Source: an uncultured bacterium (GTDB taxonomy: Bacteria > Patescibacteriota > Dojkabacteria > SC72). From it: 12,991 nucleotides of DNA. A program made the position numbers and the translations under genes. Location of the stretch: assembly GCA_937899155.1 (NCBI GenBank), contig CALDJM010000066.1, positions 1 through 12,991 on the forward strand, given 5' to 3'. The notes below the pieces were generated by a model. That model was given only the letters and a program-made list of their open reading frames with translations, had not been told where the DNA came from and ran no database searches. Shown one piece after another: positions 1 to 7,614 of the stretch (positions within the stretch are counted from its first letter, which is position 1; every line of letters starts with the position of its first letter).

Positions 1-1
1 A

Positions 2-67
2 GCTGCACAGATAGAAGCTCAACAAAAAGAAGAAAGCAACCAAACCTCTCCCAATACACCAGCATAA
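2..67 (+). CDS. C-terminal tail of an unidentified gene (partial)
   Basis: The reading frame starting at base 2 is open for 21 codons from the window edge and ends with TAA at 65-67, sixteen bases before alaS. The visible residues are polar and charged, rich in Gln, Glu, Ser, Thr and Pro, and end in QTSPNTPA, as in a disordered C-terminal tail. Codon choice resembles the neighbouring genes. The product cannot be named from this fragment. It is called a gene end because it fits the tight spacing of the region; chance openness of so short a frame is possible. Confidence 0.5.
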   Translation, partial: AAQIEAQQKEESNQTSPNTPA

Positions 68-68
68 T

Positions 69-78
69 TGATATAATC
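69..78 (+). promoter_or_regulatory. Extended -10 promoter box of alaS, predicting a leaderless mRNA
   Basis: TGATATAATC contains a perfect TATAAT (72-77) with the TGN extension of an extended -10 element. Only six bases separate the final T from the alaS ATG at 84, so a normal start site would fall on or next to the start codon. No clear -35 hexamer is seen 17 bases upstream. The same GATATAATC string stands just before lepA and recF. Confidence 0.65.
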
Positions 79-83
79 TTGCT

Positions 84-1871
84 ATGTCGGAATTTTCATA
101 CAAACAAATATACAAAAAATACTTGGAATTCTTTAAAGATAATGGACACACCATAATCCCAAGCTCTCCTCTAGTTCCTGAAAACGACCCCTCTGTCCTT
201 TTTGTAAATGCTGGAATGTTCCCATTAATCCCTTTCCTCCAAGGCCAAAAACACCCTCAAGGAAAAAGATTAGTAAACATTCAAAGATGCATAAGAACAG
301 GAGACATAGACGAGGTAGGAGACGACTATCACTGCACAGCTTTCATTATGCTTGGAAACTGGTCTTTAAATGACTACTTCAAAAAAGAAGCCATAAACTA
401 TACAGTACAATTCTTTGTTGAAAAACTAGGCTTAGATATAAACAAAATATATGCATCTGTCTTTCAAGGAGACGAAAATATCCCAGCAGATGAAGTCTCC
501 ATAAATGTATGGAAAGAAATATTTGCAAAATACAACATAGAAGCAAAAGTAGGCAAAGATGAAAAAATACAGCAATTCGGTAAAAAAGAAAACTGGTGGG
601 GCTTAGAATCAGGAGGCCCTTGTGGACCAGACTCAGAAATCTTCTATGACACGGGCAAAGAGAAATGTTCAGAAGAATGCAACATATCTTGCAACTGTGG
701 AAAGTATGTAGAGATAGGAAATAATGTCTTTATGGAATACTTCAAACAAGGAAATAGTGTACTACCTCTAGGCAGACATAATGTTGACTTCGGAGGAGGA
801 TTAGAAAGAATAGTAGCCCTACTACAAAATGTTGAAAATGTATACGACATAGACATATACAAACCAATACTACAAAAAGTAAAAGAATTAGGAAAAACAG
901 ACAACGAAAAATCTGAAAGAATAATTGTAGACCACATCAAAGCAGCAACATGGATAATCATGGATGGTGTACAACCAAGCAGAAGCCAACAAGGATACAT
1001 ATTAAGAAGATTAATCAGAAGAGCCATAAGGCATGGAAAAAAGTTAGGAATAGAGAGAGAATTCACAAGAGAAATCGCAGATATATGTATTACACAATTC
1101 AAAGACATATGGACAAACCTAGAACAACAAAAAGAAGAAATTCTCAAAACAATTGAAGAAGAAGAAAGAAAATTCAATCGAACCTTAGAACAAGGATTAA
1201 GAGAATTAGAAAAAAGGATTAAAAGAGAAGAAGAAATAAATGGAAAAGATGCCTTCCTACTCTACGAAACATACGGTCTACCACTCGAAGTTACCGAAGA
1301 AATATTAGAAGAAAAAAACATCAAACTACAATCCAGAGACCTCTTTTTTCAAGCAGAAAAAGAACATCAAGAGAAATCTCGAACCACATCACAAGGTATG
1401 TTCAAAGCAGGTTTAACAGACACATCTGAAATGTCGACAAAATATCACACAGCTTCCCACCTACTCCTTGCAGCTTTAAGAAGGGTTTTAGGAGACCATG
1501 TATACCAAAAAGGAAGCAACATTACTCCTGAGAGATTAAGATTTGATTTCCCTAACGAAACAAAACTCTCCCCAGAACAGGTCAAAGAAGTTGAAAACCT
1601 GGTCAATGAACAGATCAAAAAGAAACTAGAAGTATCATTTGAGGAAGTTGACAAAAAGAAAGCTCTAGAATTAGTTCCTTTTGCAGCTTTTACTGAAAAA
1701 TATGGAGATATTGTAAAACTATACTACATCGGACCAAAAGAAAATCCTTTCTCCATAGAAATATGTAACGGACCTCATGTTGAAAACATCGAAAAACTAG
1801 GAAATTTCAAAATTCAAAAACAGGAAAATGTTGGGGCAGGAGTAAAAAGAATTAAAGCAATACTTGAATGA
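84..1871 (+). CDS. alaS: Alanine--tRNA ligase, short form without C-Ala domain
   Basis: This cytoplasmic class II synthetase charges tRNA-Ala with alanine and hydrolyses mischarged Ser- or Gly-tRNA-Ala. At 595 residues it is much shorter than the roughly 875 of E. coli. The N-terminal half is the aminoacylation core: SSPLVPENDPSVLF near the start, MLGNWSLNDYFK, GGPCGP, and motif 3 as FGGGLERI. A four-cysteine cluster (C195, C199, C203, C205) sits inside the core. The editing (SAD) domain follows with zinc ligands H455, H459, C561 and H565; the usual CGGTHV is CNGPHV. The protein stops at the end of the editing domain, so the C-Ala domain is absent, and the linker before H455 is short, so part of the N-terminal editing subdomain is also missing. 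Start is ATG at 84, right after a -10 box. Its TGA stop overlaps the ruvX ATG (ATGA, 1868-1871). Identity is secure. Confidence 0.97.
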   Translation: MSEFSYKQIYKKYLEFFKDNGHTIIPSSPLVPENDPSVLFVNAGMFPLIPFLQGQKHPQGKRLVNIQRCIRTGDIDEVGDDYHCTAFIMLGNWSLNDYFKKEAINYTVQFFVEKLGLDINKIYASVFQGDENIPADEVSINVWKEIFAKYNIEAKVGKDEKIQQFGKKENWWGLESGGPCGPDSEIFYDTGKEKCSEECNISCNCGKYVEIGNNVFMEYFKQGNSVLPLGRHNVDFGGGLERIVALLQNVENVYDIDIYKPILQKVKELGKTDNEKSERIIVDHIKAATWIIMDGVQPSRSQQGYILRRLIRRAIRHGKKLGIEREFTREIADICITQFKDIWTNLEQQKEEILKTIEEEERKFNRTLEQGLRELEKRIKREEEINGKDAFLLYETYGLPLEVTEEILEEKNIKLQSRDLFFQAEKEHQEKSRTTSQGMFKAGLTDTSEMSTKYHTASHLLLAALRRVLGDHVYQKGSNITPERLRFDFPNETKLSPEQVKEVENLVNEQIKKKLEVSFEEVDKKKALELVPFAAFTEKYGDIVKLYYIGPKENPFSIEICNGPHVENIEKLGNFKIQKQENVGAGVKRIKAILE

Positions 1872-2125
1872 AAACAGAAAACCCTATCTTAGCAATAGAC
1901 TATGGACAAAAACACTTTGGCCTTGCTGTATCTGATAGCAAAGGAATACTAGCCCAACCTCTTGAAACGATATCTATAACTAAAAACAGAGATATCTATA
2001 AAATAATTGAAGAAATATTAGAGAAAGCTCAAGAGTATAGAGTAAAAACATTGTTAATAGGAGTACCACAATCATTCACACTCTCCCACAAAAAAAGTGA
2101 GGAAAATCAAACAATTTATCCTTAA
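1868..2125 (+). CDS. ruvX: RuvX/YqgF Holliday junction resolvase-like nuclease, N-terminal part (frameshifted)
   Basis: This is the first half of RuvX, an RNase H-fold nuclease implicated in pre-16S rRNA 5' maturation and Holliday junction resolution. It carries the family N-terminus, with AIDYGQKHFGLAVSD holding catalytic D11, then LAQPLETI, and LLIGVPQSF at the usual strand before the active-site loop. After H74-K75-K76 the frame leaves the family pattern and stops at 2123-2125. The family sequence continues in the +1 frame (2097-2312). Joining the two at the A7 run 2090-2096 gives about 147 residues, normal for RuvX. The start overlaps the alaS stop, showing translational coupling. The break may be an assembly indel, a recent mutation, or slippage during expression; this half alone lacks two of three catalytic acidic positions. 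Confidence 0.85.
   Translation: MKTENPILAIDYGQKHFGLAVSDSKGILAQPLETISITKNRDIYKIIEEILEKAQEYRVKTLLIGVPQSFTLSHKKSEENQTIYP
2090..2096 (+). other. A7 homopolymer at the ruvX frameshift
   Basis: Seven consecutive A residues follow C2089. In the upstream frame they are read AAA-AAA-Agt. Skipping one A, or adding two, puts the ribosome into the downstream frame, which opens after a stop at 2058-2060. The shift must therefore occur between 2061 and the upstream-frame stop at 2123-2125, and the A7 run is the obvious slippery element there. Confidence 0.6.
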
Positions 2126-2312
2126 AGTAAAAGAGTGTACAACAATACCAATTATCACATACGATGAAAGTTTCTCTACAACTCTTGCCCAAAGTGTGTT
2201 AACATCTTCAGGACAAAACATAAAAAGAAGTAGAAAGAAAATAGACAGTATCTCTGCCACTGTCTTTCTACAAGAATTTTTAAATTCATTCAAAAAAGTA
2301 AATGAACGATAG
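2097..2312 (+). CDS. ruvX: RuvX/YqgF nuclease, C-terminal part (frameshifted)
   Basis: This is the second half of RuvX in the +1 frame. After a helix (KIKQFILKVKE) come the family motifs: IPIITYDESFSTTLAQ, matching the usual DERLTT segment, and KRSRKKIDSISATVFLQ, matching the K-ID-AA-IL segment that carries the last catalytic Asp. In joined numbering the acidic residues are D99/E100 and D126. The first codon in this frame is GTG at 2097, which could act as an independent start, but a protein from it would lack the IDYG strand and could not be active alone. The end overlaps the mltG start by 11 nt. No mutation other than the frameshift is apparent, which argues against a long-dead gene. Confidence 0.82.
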   Translation: MRKIKQFILKVKECTTIPIITYDESFSTTLAQSVLTSSGQNIKRSRKKIDSISATVFLQEFLNSFKKVNER

Positions 2313-3315
2313 TAAAAAAACTTCACCTGTGAAGATTCTTCTTGCATTTTTAGTATTATTTACTGTTCTGTTAGGTATACTCTTCTTTGATTATAAAAAC
2401 TCTTTGGATAAAGCTATTTCAGACAGTACAGAAAAAGTTGATTTCCAAATAAAACAAGGAGATGGAGTCAATGGAATATTAAATAGTTTGGTTGAGAAAG
2501 ATCTAATAAAGAAAAGATATTATTACTATTCAAAGATATATCTAAAACTAAATAAATTAGAGGGAAAACTCCAAGCTGGTAACTACTCTATCCCACGAAA
2601 TTTGAATATCAAAGAATTGATGGAAACACTACAGAAAGCAAAAGAACAAGACTTCTGGGTAACCATACCTGAAGGTTTAAGAAAAGATGAGGTAGCAGTA
2701 ATAGTTAATAAAGAATTAGAGAAGTCACAGAAAGCGAGCTTTTCCATAGATGATTTTCTAAAAGCTACAACAGACCCTGATTTCATTTCAACATTAAACT
2801 TACCTACGGAAGTAAAAGATTTAGAAGGTTTCCTCTATCCAGACAAATATGCTTTTGCTTCAGATAGTACAACAAAAAGTGTCCTGAAAATTCTTGTAGA
2901 GACTTTCCAGAAAAAGGTAACTAGAGAGTACACATACAAGGACATCATAATGGCTAGCATTGTAGAAAGAGAGGGTTTTAATTCAGAAGACAGACCAATA
3001 ATTGCTGGGATTCTTCAGAAAAGGATAAGAGAGGGTTGGCTTCTTCAAGCAGATGCAACACTTTTGTATCCTCTGAAAGATTGGAAATATGAAATTACTC
3101 AGCAAGATTTAGAAAGCGACAATCCATATAATTCATACAAAAGAATTGGATTACCACCTACCCCTATCTGTAATCCAAGTGTACAAGCAATTGAAGCAAC
3201 TCTTAATTCTAAAGAGTCTCCATACTACTTCTATATCCACGGCAAAGATGGAGTTGCTAGATATGCCAAGACATTAGCAGAACATCATGCTAATATTAAA
3301 AACTATCTTAGATAA
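2302..3315 (+). CDS. mltG: Endolytic murein transglycosylase MltG (YceG family)
   Basis: MltG is a membrane-anchored lytic transglycosylase that cuts nascent peptidoglycan strands outside the membrane and sets glycan chain length. The 337-residue protein has a short basic N-terminus, one membrane span at about residues 11-29, a LysM-like segment (IKQGDGVNGILNSL and on), then the YceG domain. Family marks include LEGFLYPDKYAF, ASIVERE with the catalytic Glu at E222, WLLQADATLLYPL, PYNSYKRIGLPPTPICNP and, near the end, AKTLAEHHANI. Length is typical. The ATG lies inside the end of ruvX, so translation is probably coupled; no Shine-Dalgarno is visible. The ruvX-mltG adjacency is also found in Bacillus (yrrK-yrrL). 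It is followed after 12 nt by another cell-wall gene, and the two probably share a transcript. Confidence 0.95.
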   Translation: MNDSKKTSPVKILLAFLVLFTVLLGILFFDYKNSLDKAISDSTEKVDFQIKQGDGVNGILNSLVEKDLIKKRYYYYSKIYLKLNKLEGKLQAGNYSIPRNLNIKELMETLQKAKEQDFWVTIPEGLRKDEVAVIVNKELEKSQKASFSIDDFLKATTDPDFISTLNLPTEVKDLEGFLYPDKYAFASDSTTKSVLKILVETFQKKVTREYTYKDIIMASIVEREGFNSEDRPIIAGILQKRIREGWLLQADATLLYPLKDWKYEITQQDLESDNPYNSYKRIGLPPTPICNPSVQAIEATLNSKESPYYFYIHGKDGVARYAKTLAEHHANIKNYLR

Positions 3316-3327
3316 GAGTTTAAAAAT

Positions 3328-4776
3328 ATGGTTTTAGATATCGAACTAGACGATCAAAATATTGAAGACCCCTCTAAAGAAAATGTTGAATTGGGTAACA
3401 AGGAAGAGGAAAAGATTAAGGCGAAGCCAAGAAAAAGAAAAGGTTCTTTTCTAAGATTCTTTCTAATCACTCTTTTACTAGTCTTTCTTGGAGGTATCGG
3501 ATATGTCATTTGGAAAGGTCATAAAATATCTGCAAATGTGGGTTTTAAGTTTAATCCCACCTCTCTAATTACAACAAAGAAGCCTGAATTAGAGAAAGAT
3601 TCTCAAGGTAAGCATACAAATGTACTACTTGTAGGTGTTGATAGTAGAAATGGAAGTGATATTTCTAATACAGACTCCATAATCATAGCTTCATATAGTT
3701 ACGAGACAAATAATGTTCAACTCATATCAATACCTCGAGACTTCCATGTAGAAGTCGATAGTCGAACAAAATGGTTTGGAAGAATTAACTCTGTATATGC
3801 AAAAGAAGAGAACAAAACTAAAGGTGGTGGTTTTGAAGGTCTTAAAAGAAGTGTTAGCGAAGTTACTGGTCTTGAGATACAGTATCATGCACTTGTAGAT
3901 TTCAAAGCATTTGAAGAAATCATTGATACACTTGGAGGTGTTAATGTTAATGTTGAAAACAGCTTCACAGACTATCAATACCCTAGTGGATATAAATACA
4001 AAACAATTAGTTTTAAAGCTGGTCCTCAAGTCATGGATGGTAAAAAAGCTCTTGAATATGCAAGGTCCAGACACTCTATGCAAAACAATGAGGGTACAGA
4101 CTATGCTAGAGCTAGAAGACAGCAGAAAGTAATAGTAGCAATACAAAATAAAATATCTCAAAGTGACACATTAAAAGATCCGAAAGCTTTAATGAACATG
4201 TTCTCATCTGTTGTAAACAATATTAAAATTTCTGAATTCACCATTAAAGACATACAGGCAGCTTTGGAACTTTTGAATAAGTTTGAAGATGAACAAGGTA
4301 AATCATACTCTTTTGTCTTGGACCCAACAGTAGGAGGTGGAGAGCTTGTAGAAAGGGTGATTGTACCATCTGGAGCTTTCGCAATTGGACCAAGAGAAGG
4401 TTTAGGGAAGTATGACAAAATTAAAAAATTTGTAAAACTTGCAATGGAAAATCCAAAACTCTACTCCACTAACCCCAAAGTATTCGTATATGACATTGGT
4501 ATAGGATATACAGAGCTTTCTAAAAAAGTTAAAGAGTTACGAGAACAGTTCCCATTCATAAGCATAATACAGTCTGGCTCTATATTAAAAGGTGAAGAAG
4601 GAGTTCATGTGTATTCTAACAATGAAAAAATGACCGAATGTTCGAAAGAATTTGCTAAAAAGCTGAATACAGAAAATTTAGAAAAACCTGAATTTATCAA
4701 AAGCAACCTAAGTCCTGATGGGATTATAATCCTCTTTGGGAAAACAGTATCAACAGAAGAAACAAAAGAGGAGTAA
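3328..4776 (+). CDS. LytR-CpsA-Psr (LCP) family glycopolymer transferase with LytR_C-like domain
   Basis: LCP proteins transfer lipid-linked glycopolymers onto peptidoglycan outside the membrane. This 482-residue protein has an acidic then basic cytoplasmic N-terminus (1-40), one membrane span at about 41-62, and an LCP domain from about 97 to 270. Visible LCP residues are LLVGVDSR (D105, R107), D116 in NTDSI, R137 and D138 in IPRD, ALEYARSRH (R246, R248), and DYARARRQQK (R261, R263, R264). These are the acidic and arginine positions that bind Mg2+ and pyrophosphate in the family. The last 100 or so residues, starting at KVFVYDIGIGYTELSKKV, resemble the LytR_C accessory domain. It sits 12 nt after mltG without a Shine-Dalgarno. 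Base use is G-rich and C-poor compared with alaS and holA. Which glycopolymer it attaches cannot be told. Confidence 0.94.
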   Translation: MVLDIELDDQNIEDPSKENVELGNKEEEKIKAKPRKRKGSFLRFFLITLLLVFLGGIGYVIWKGHKISANVGFKFNPTSLITTKKPELEKDSQGKHTNVLLVGVDSRNGSDISNTDSIIIASYSYETNNVQLISIPRDFHVEVDSRTKWFGRINSVYAKEENKTKGGGFEGLKRSVSEVTGLEIQYHALVDFKAFEEIIDTLGGVNVNVENSFTDYQYPSGYKYKTISFKAGPQVMDGKKALEYARSRHSMQNNEGTDYARARRQQKVIVAIQNKISQSDTLKDPKALMNMFSSVVNNIKISEFTIKDIQAALELLNKFEDEQGKSYSFVLDPTVGGGELVERVIVPSGAFAIGPREGLGKYDKIKKFVKLAMENPKLYSTNPKVFVYDIGIGYTELSKKVKELREQFPFISIIQSGSILKGEEGVHVYSNNEKMTECSKEFAKKLNTENLEKPEFIKSNLSPDGIIILFGKTVSTEETKEE

Positions 4777-4800
4777 AATAAGTCTTTGAATAGAAGTTAA

Positions 4801-5736
4801 ATGAAATACAAACTCTACCACGGACATTCAACATACCTCTCTCTTGAATTAGTCAATGAAAAAGTAATACAAGAGAGAACCAGTACAACAGAAGTTGTCG
4901 TGATAGATGCTGAAAACACATCAGCACAAACACTCATAGATACTCTCTCTTCCCCCACTCTCTTTGCAACAAACAGAATACTACTTCTAAAGAGAACCTA
5001 TCGAAACAAAGAGAAAGAGAAACTACTAGAAAAAATCTTCCTACTACTAGAAACAAACCAATCATCAGATACAGTACTCTTCTGGGAAGACCAAAAAATC
5101 AAGGCAAATACAAAATATTACAAATTTTTTAACAAAGAAAAAAAGGTTTTTGAAAGCAAAGAATTAAATAAAAGAACATTTCTCACATGGATGAAAGAAG
5201 AATTAAAAAAAGAGGGAATCGAAATCGGAAATGATGCTGTAAGAGCTTTAGCAGAAAGAACAAACTACGACCCCGAAAGATGTAGCAACGAAATCAAAAA
5301 GATGAAATTGGTCATAGAAGACAATAAAATAACACGACAAGATGTACTCTCTCTAGTATCAAACACATTAGAAAATGATATCTGGAATTTAATAGATTCT
5401 ATAAACAATGGAGATACAAAGCAGAGTACAGAAATATTAGAAAGATTAATTGCACAATCGGTTGATGCTAACTATATCATCTCTATGATATCTAGGAATT
5501 TAAGATTAATCACCCTTACCAAATATCTTCTAGAAGAAAAAGATGGTACTGGGAGTATCGCAAAAATATTAAAAGTTCCCCCCTTTACAGTACCCTCCCT
5601 AATTAGTTCTTCAAAAAAATATAGCAACAAAAAAATAGAAACACTGTATACAAAACTCTCTAATTTAGATTTTCAAATCAAGAAAGGTTTAATTGAACCA
5701 AACCTCGGACTAACCCTACTTTCATCTATACTATAA
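4801..5736 (+). CDS. holA: DNA polymerase III, delta subunit
   Basis: HolA is the clamp-loader subunit that opens the sliding clamp in the cytoplasm. At 311 residues it is slightly short for the family (about 340). The N-terminal half is divergent but has the expected layout: LYHGHSTYLSLEL in place of the family's Y-x-LxG-x-D opening, then ATNRILLLKR and TVLFWEDQKI. The clearest evidence is the C-terminal half: LVSNTLENDIWNLIDSINNGD, then the collar-domain pattern ISMISRNLRLITLTKYL, IAKILKVPPFTVPSL and LDFQIKKGLIEP, all in family order. The ATG is 24 nt after the LCP stop with no strong Shine-Dalgarno and no clear promoter, although base use resets to C-rich here. In Bacillus this gene (yqeN) lies near rpsT and lepA, as here. 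Confidence 0.86.
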   Translation: MKYKLYHGHSTYLSLELVNEKVIQERTSTTEVVVIDAENTSAQTLIDTLSSPTLFATNRILLLKRTYRNKEKEKLLEKIFLLLETNQSSDTVLFWEDQKIKANTKYYKFFNKEKKVFESKELNKRTFLTWMKEELKKEGIEIGNDAVRALAERTNYDPERCSNEIKKMKLVIEDNKITRQDVLSLVSNTLENDIWNLIDSINNGDTKQSTEILERLIAQSVDANYIISMISRNLRLITLTKYLLEEKDGTGSIAKILKVPPFTVPSLISSSKKYSNKKIETLYTKLSNLDFQIKKGLIEPNLGLTLLSSIL

Positions 5737-5751
5737 TTGCTATACAAAAGA

Positions 5752-5780
5752 TTGACACAAAAGTATTATTAACATAAACT
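5752..5780 (+). promoter_or_regulatory. Sigma-70-type promoter for the large surface protein gene
   Basis: A perfect TTGACA (5752-5757) is followed by exactly 17 bases and TAAACT (5775-5780), which matches TATAAT at four of six positions. The predicted start near 5787 gives a leader of about 37 nt before the ATG at 5824. AGGAGA at 5787-5792, the one strong Shine-Dalgarno-like string between genes here, lies too far (31 nt) upstream to serve that ATG. Confidence 0.55.
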
Positions 5781-5823
5781 CTAATCAGGAGATTGCTCAT
5801 AATTTTTTGCTTGGAAATCCACA

Positions 5824-7614
5824 ATGGCAGAGGTAAAAAGAGTTACCACAGCTAAAAAATCTAACAAACTAATCAGAACACTTCTAATCGTTGCAGGAGT
5901 ACTCGGTTTAGCCCTAATACTCGTTGCAGTATACTTTTATGCCATTAAGCCATCACAAGACAAAGTCATAGAGAACAAAAGAACTTGTGCTTGTTACTAC
6001 CTAGACCCTGCTGTTGCAAGTGAGTGTGGAGACCCTAGAAAAGGTTTTATGTTCAAAACTTCTGAAGTCACAGGAACACAATCTTGCATAAGTGCATGCC
6101 AAGTTAGTCAGTTACCAATAACAGAGCTAAAAAGTACAACAAAACAAGAACTCTTTTTAAGTTGCCCTATCCAATCTCTCCAAGACACCAGATGTAAAGA
6201 GATGGTCATAACTGATGAGAATGGAAAAGTAATCACAGGACAAGTACAGCCTGATGATAAAATTACTGTAGTGGCAAAATTCGATAAAACATACAAAAAT
6301 GCAGAATTCAGGTTAAACAATACACCTGTAAAAGCAGATAAAACCTCAGATGAAGATACTACTATAGAAAAAACCTTCTCCAACTTCACAACCCCAGCAC
6401 TAGATATAGTTGCAACAGCCGAAGATAGTACAGGGGAAAGAATAAACTCCCCTTTGTGTAAAAGAATTCTAACCGTAGAACAAACAGGTTCTACTGCAGT
6501 TACAAGTCTTCTACTTGAAAAAAGAACTGATGAGAGTGAGAAAGTAAAGATCTCCCAAGCAACCATCAAAATCTCCAATGTCAAGGAGGGTGAAAACACA
6601 AATATCCACTTCACTTTTGGTGGAGACAAGTTCTCAGAACTAACAATGACTAAAGGTTTTGTTGTTGACAGTACAAAAGGAAGCATTTCTATATTAGAAC
6701 AAGAACTATACAAAGATGAAAATTTTAAAGAATCTTTAAGTTTCTCTCAGTTTAACGATTATTTTGGAGAATTAAAGGTCACAGCTGAAGTTTTAGATGG
6801 TGAAGTATCTCTAGGGAAAGCTTCAACCAATGTTACATTTACTAAAAAAGAGGTAGAACCACCAGTACAACCAGAGCCACAACCTCAACCAGAACCACCA
6901 CAAGAAGAAGAGGTCGAATCAAACTTTGCAGTAACCACAACAGTACAAGCAGAGTGTGTAGACAGAGTTGAACCAAATAATAGTGCAATATTTTCTATAA
7001 CTGTAAAAAACAACTCTACAGTATCTCAAAAACTTCTTTCTGTTAAGAATAAACTACCTCTAGGATTTGTATATCTAACAGGGTCTACCACCATAAATGA
7101 AGTTGCTGTAACAGATAGTAACTATCTTCAAGTTAATACTGTTGGACAGACACAAGAACTATCCTTTACAACTCGTGGAGGATGGTCTGTTAAAGCTTCC
7201 GAACAGATAGTTCTTACCTTCAAAGCATTAGCTGGAGAGAGTGCATTAACAGGAGAAAACATGAACGAGGTTGTAATCGAACCAGCACAAGTACCAACAT
7301 CTCCAGATACCTTAAGAGCTTCTGCAACACTCAATGTTGTACAAACCTGTATACCAACAACAGATGATGGCTCATCAACACAAATTCCAGAAACAGGTAT
7401 TTTTGACAATGTTATTGTACAAATCGTACTAGGAATATTAGTTCTACTATTTGGCTGGTATATTTACACCAAGCCTTTTGGACAGGTAGTTATCAAGAAA
7501 TTCGTAGATTCAAACACATACAAAGGTGCAGAAATGGGAATATGGAGAATCTTCAAACCAAAGAAGTATTTCGAAGAAGCTATAGTTAAAGAAACAGATC
7601 GAAAAAAGAAGTAA
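5824..7614 (+). CDS. Surface protein with two membrane spans, Ig-like and DUF11-like domains and an IPETG motif
   Basis: This 596-residue protein is predicted to loop outside the cell with both ends in the membrane. A basic N-terminus leads into a span at about 18-40. A cysteine-rich region follows (C55, C57, C68, C88, C92, C114, C124), then an Ig-like stretch (about 128-220, ending at C212), another beta-rich segment to about 340, and a Pro/Glu/Gln linker at 345-365. A DUF11-like beta-sandwich covers about 368-509, bracketed by C378 and C509, with IFSITVKNNSTVSQKLLSVKNKL-type strands. IPETG lies at 521-525, next to a second span (about 529-549) and a basic tail of roughly 47 residues. That tail is longer than a normal sortase signal. 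The even count of ten cysteines suggests disulfides. The upstream frame closes at 5800, so ATG at 5824 is the only good start. Function unknown; adhesion or envelope scaffolding is inference. Confidence 0.85.
   Translation: MAEVKRVTTAKKSNKLIRTLLIVAGVLGLALILVAVYFYAIKPSQDKVIENKRTCACYYLDPAVASECGDPRKGFMFKTSEVTGTQSCISACQVSQLPITELKSTTKQELFLSCPIQSLQDTRCKEMVITDENGKVITGQVQPDDKITVVAKFDKTYKNAEFRLNNTPVKADKTSDEDTTIEKTFSNFTTPALDIVATAEDSTGERINSPLCKRILTVEQTGSTAVTSLLLEKRTDESEKVKISQATIKISNVKEGENTNIHFTFGGDKFSELTMTKGFVVDSTKGSISILEQELYKDENFKESLSFSQFNDYFGELKVTAEVLDGEVSLGKASTNVTFTKKEVEPPVQPEPQPQPEPPQEEEVESNFAVTTTVQAECVDRVEPNNSAIFSITVKNNSTVSQKLLSVKNKLPLGFVYLTGSTTINEVAVTDSNYLQVNTVGQTQELSFTTRGGWSVKASEQIVLTFKALAGESALTGENMNEVVIEPAQVPTSPDTLRASATLNVVQTCIPTTDDGSSTQIPETGIFDNVIVQIVLGILVLLFGWYIYTKPFGQVVIKKFVDSNTYKGAEMGIWRIFKPKKYFEEAIVKETDRKKK

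Noticed and set aside
644..1177. Long minus-strand open frame (177 codons) inside alaS
   Set aside because: It lies fully inside a secure alaS, its translation is Ser/Leu/Cys/Phe-rich as expected from the reverse of A-rich codons, and it has no recognisable motif.
2072..2347. Minus-strand frame spanning the ruvX frameshift
   Set aside because: It overlaps both ruvX halves and the mltG start; the plus-strand family motifs on either side leave no room for a real gene here.
5732..5737. TATAAT overlapping the holA stop as a leaderless promoter
   Set aside because: It is about 87 bases from the next ATG and has no convincing -35; the TTGACA-17-TAAACT pair just downstream explains the gene better.
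5787..5820. Small open frame from TTG 5793 after the AGGAGA string
   Set aside because: AGGAGA is immediately next to the TTG, far too close for initiation, and the 20-residue product has no notable feature.
6108..6713. Minus-strand open frame of 201 codons under the large surface protein gene
   Set aside because: It is a Ser/Val/Leu-rich antisense shadow without domain pattern or promoter; the plus-strand protein is well supported.
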